From: Lysobacterales bacterium
Lineage (GTDB): Bacteria; Pseudomonadota; Gammaproteobacteria; Xanthomonadales; S139-57
Assembly (NCBI GenBank): GCA_026993285.1
Contig: JALWTZ010000025.1
Location: 1-9,275 of the forward strand
DNA: 9,275 bases
Direction of reading: 5' to 3'
Shown: piece by piece, positions 7,629 to 9,275 of the stretch
Numbering within the stretch: position 1 is the stretch's first letter
How the letters are laid out: each line of letters starts with the position of its first letter
The notes under the pieces: model-generated
What the model saw: the letters and a program-made list of their open reading frames with translations, nothing else
Database searches by the model: none
Told to the model about the DNA's origin: nothing
Made by a program: the position numbers and the translations under genes

Positions 7629-7663
7629 GGTTATTTTCCTGTTCGATCATTGTCAAAAAATGA

Positions 7664-7685
7664 CCACGCGTTTGGCAAACGGTGG
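7664..7685. promoter_or_regulatory. Inverted repeat at the predicted ndk transcription start
   Basis: CCAC (7664-7667) pairs with GTGG (7682-7685), and CGTTT (7669-7673) pairs with AAACG (7677-7681), giving nine pairs with one bulged G at 7668 and a GGC centre. It begins two bases downstream of the predicted ndk -10 hexamer, so it covers the likely transcription start. It could be an operator or a hairpin at the 5' end of the mRNA. I do not recognise it as the site of a known regulator. Confidence 0.45.
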
Positions 7686-7686
7686 C

Positions 7687-7695
7687 AATATAGCA
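7687..7695 (-). promoter_or_regulatory. Predicted extended -10 promoter for ndk-rlmN-pilF-rodZ
   Basis: On the minus strand TGCTATATT combines an extended -10 TG dinucleotide with TATATT, which matches five of six bases of TATAAT. The -35 region 17 bases upstream reads GCGTTT and is poor, as is common for extended -10 promoters. The transcription start should be near 7680, giving a leader of about 50 bases before the ndk ATG. T-runs lie directly upstream. Confidence 0.5.
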
Positions 7696-7874
7696 TAAAA
7701 ACCAATAAAAAACGCGGAGTTGCACAAGTTTCCTTATACAAAAAGTTAACAAATGCAATTCCACGCGGGGCGGCGCATTGTACCCGAGTGCCACCCCCCG
7801 TCCAAGAACTGCCGGTTTGCATGCCGGTACTGGAAAAAAAAATCCCCCTGCTCCATTATCTGCAAGCTCGCAAA

Positions 7875-7885
7875 CAGGCAGACAA
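7875..7885 (+). repeat. Third copy of CAGGCAGACAA, in the mutS leader
   Basis: The same 11-mer that is duplicated at the hisS promoter occurs here, ending nine bases before the mutS start and merging with the AAAGG ribosome binding site. Extended to 17 bases it matches the promoter-proximal hisS copy (minus strand 4400 to 4384) at 16 positions. A rough estimate for this window size makes a single such pair only mildly unexpected, so chance is a real possibility. Confidence 0.35.
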
Positions 7886-7893
7886 AGGCGGAG

Positions 7894-9275
7894 ATGAGCA
7901 ACAGGGACCAGCACACCCCCATGATGCGGCAGTACCTGCAGATCAAGGCGGAATATCCGGATTTGCTGCTGTTCTATCGCATGGGCGATTTCTACGAGCT
8001 TTTCTACGAAGATGCACGCAAGGCCGCGGCTCTGCTCGACATCACCCTGACGCATCGTGGTCATTCGGCCGGGCAACCCATCCCCATGGCCGGTGTGCCT
8101 TGTCATGCGGCGGAATCCTATCTGGCCCGTCTGGTCAGGCAGGGGGAATCGGTAGCCATTTGTGAGCAGATCGGAGACCCGGCCCAAAGCAAGGGGCCGG
8201 TGCAACGCGAAGTGGTGCGGATCGTCACGCCGGGTACCGTCACTGACGAGGCCCTGCTGGAGCAGCGCCGGGACCAGCGCCTGCTGGCCATTGTGCAGGT
8301 GCAGAAACAATGGGGCCTGGCCTGGATGAACCTGGCCGCAGGTGATTTCGCTGTACAGGAGCCCACGGATGAAATGGTGCTGCTGGCTGAAATCGAGCGC
8401 CTGAATCCGGCTGAATTGCTCTATCCGGACGGTCTGGCCCTGCCCGCCGCACTGGAAAAAAGAAGCGGCATCAAGCGCTACCCGCCCTGGCATTTCGACC
8501 GGGAAAGCGCCCATCGTCTGCTTTGTGAACAGTTGGGCGTACGCGACCTGTCTGGTTTTGACTGCGAAACCCTGGAAGCCGGTATCCCGGCTGCCGGTGC
8601 GTTACTGGCCTACGCCCAGGAAACCCAGAAACGCCAGCTTGCCCACATCAACAGCCTGCGTCATGAACGCCTGCAGGACAGCATTGTGCTCGATGCCGCC
8701 ACTCGCAGGAATCTGGAAATCGAGTACCACAGCGGTGGCCAGCATCAATGGACCCTGGCCGGTGTGCTGGACCGTTGCATGACCGCCATGGGCAGCCGCC
8801 TGCTGCGCCGCTGGCTCAATCAACCCCTGCGTGATCAGCAAACCCTGCGCCTGCGTCATGATGCCATTGACAAGATCCAAACCCGGGTCGAACTGGACTC
8901 ACTGCAGGACATCCTGCGCGGTATCGGCGATGTGGAACGCATTCACAGCCGCATTGCCCTGGGCACGGCACGGCCGCGTGACCTCTCCACGCTGCGCGAT
9001 GCCCTCAAGCAACTGCCGCTCATCCACCAGAGCCTGCAGGCGAGTGACAGTCCGCTGCTACAGGAATTGCTGGCACTCGCCCGACCTCAGGCCGCCCTGC
9101 TGGCTGAACTGGAAAGCGCGCTGGAAGAAACACCGGCGGTGATGATTCGTGACGGAGGCGTGTTCCGGGAAGGCTATGATGAGGAACTGGATCATCTGCG
9201 CGGGCTTTCCCGCAACGCCGACGGCTTCCTGCAGGCGCTGGAGGAACGGGAACGGACACGAACCGGCATCGCCAC
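7894..9275 (+). CDS. mutS: DNA mismatch repair protein MutS, N-terminal part, cut by window edge
   Basis: MutS detects base mismatches and small loops in DNA and recruits MutL. From the ATG at 7894, 460 codons run open to the right edge; E. coli MutS has 853 residues, so the ATPase domain with the Walker A motif lies outside. The mismatch-binding domain is clear: FYRMGDFYELFY at 27-38 contains the Phe-Tyr-Glu motif (F33, Y34, E35) that stacks on and contacts the mismatched base. It is followed by PIPMAGVPCHA, the conserved VAICEQIGDP, and VVRIVTPGTVTDE. A connector domain and the start of the lever/core domain follow, with DAATRRNLEI, MGSRLLRRWL and GTARPRDL as typical stretches. AAAGG (7884-7888) five bases upstream supports this start; the MM pair at codons 10-11 has no ribosome binding site. 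It diverges from ndk. Confidence 0.97.
   Translation, partial: MSNRDQHTPMMRQYLQIKAEYPDLLLFYRMGDFYELFYEDARKAAALLDITLTHRGHSAGQPIPMAGVPCHAAESYLARLVRQGESVAICEQIGDPAQSKGPVQREVVRIVTPGTVTDEALLEQRRDQRLLAIVQVQKQWGLAWMNLAAGDFAVQEPTDEMVLLAEIERLNPAELLYPDGLALPAALEKRSGIKRYPPWHFDRESAHRLLCEQLGVRDLSGFDCETLEAGIPAAGALLAYAQETQKRQLAHINSLRHERLQDSIVLDAATRRNLEIEYHSGGQHQWTLAGVLDRCMTAMGSRLLRRWLNQPLRDQQTLRLRHDAIDKIQTRVELDSLQDILRGIGDVERIHSRIALGTARPRDLSTLRDALKQLPLIHQSLQASDSPLLQELLALARPQAALLAELESALEETPAVMIRDGGVFREGYDEELDHLRGLSRNADGFLQALEERERTRTGIA

Noticed and set aside
7781..7795. TGGCAC on the minus strand as part of a sigma-54 promoter
   Set aside because: The expected GC of the -12 element is not at the required ten-base spacing from the GG.
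7778..7805. Second possible ndk promoter, TACAAT with TTGGAC 16 bases upstream on the minus strand
   Set aside because: The -35 element matches only three of six bases and the spacer is very GC-rich; the extended -10 promoter closer to ndk is better.
7811..7830. CCGG-containing inverted repeat upstream of mutS as a terminator
   Set aside because: The stem is about six pairs including one G-U, the loop is eight bases, and no T-run follows in either direction in the required place.
7278..8165. 295-codon plus-strand open frame running from ndk through the intergenic region into mutS
   Set aside because: It is antisense to ndk and out of frame with mutS, which is certain from its FYE motif and conserved stretches.
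7618..8514. 298-codon minus-strand open frame covering the intergenic region and antisense to mutS
   Set aside because: It has no recognisable domain and covers the ndk promoter region; it is a shadow of mutS extended by chance.
1..9275. CRISPR array, tRNA or rRNA gene, insertion sequence, prophage or defence island
   Set aside because: No regularly spaced repeats, no cloverleaf-like sequence, no transposase or integrase frame; nearly all of the window is accounted for by conserved housekeeping genes.

Overview
The window is a conserved housekeeping stretch of a gammaproteobacterial chromosome. The gene order ndk, rlmN, pilF/pilW, rodZ, hisS, yfgM, bamB, der is the classic gammaproteobacterial string. 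The presence of YfgM, the BamB lipoprotein and a PilF-type pilotin points to a Gram-negative cell with an outer membrane and probably type IV pili. The sequence is GC-rich by eye. I cannot name the genus from these genes.

Layout: seven complete genes and one partial gene lie on the minus strand, and a partial mutS lies on the plus strand. Reading the minus strand in the direction of transcription: ndk (nucleotide balance), rlmN (rRNA/tRNA methylation), pilF (pilus secretin pilotin), rodZ (cell shape), then an 84-bp gap, hisS (histidyl-tRNA synthetase), a 64-bp gap, yfgM (inner-membrane periplasmic chaperone partner), bamB (outer-membrane protein assembly) and der (ribosome assembly GTPase, cut by the left edge). 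Most junctions overlap or are separated by one base (TGATG, a 1-bp gap, an 8-bp overlap, TTGA, ATGA), so translational coupling is likely. I read two transcription units: ndk-rlmN-pilF-rodZ from an extended -10 promoter in the ndk/mutS intergenic region, and hisS-yfgM-bamB-der from a good sigma-70-like promoter in the rodZ/hisS gap. Readthrough between them is possible, since I see no terminator.

The 265-bp region between ndk and mutS is the only real intergenic space. It is AT-rich, has several A-tracts near helical phase, and carries an inverted repeat at the predicted ndk transcription start. mutS reads away to the right and is cut by the window edge after 460 codons.

I found no mobile element, CRISPR array, RNA gene, toxin-antitoxin or defence system, and nothing that looks like an undescribed system. 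The points of interest are modest: ispG is missing from its usual place between rodZ and hisS, mutS sits where the isc/fdx side often lies, and there are a few candidate regulatory sequences.
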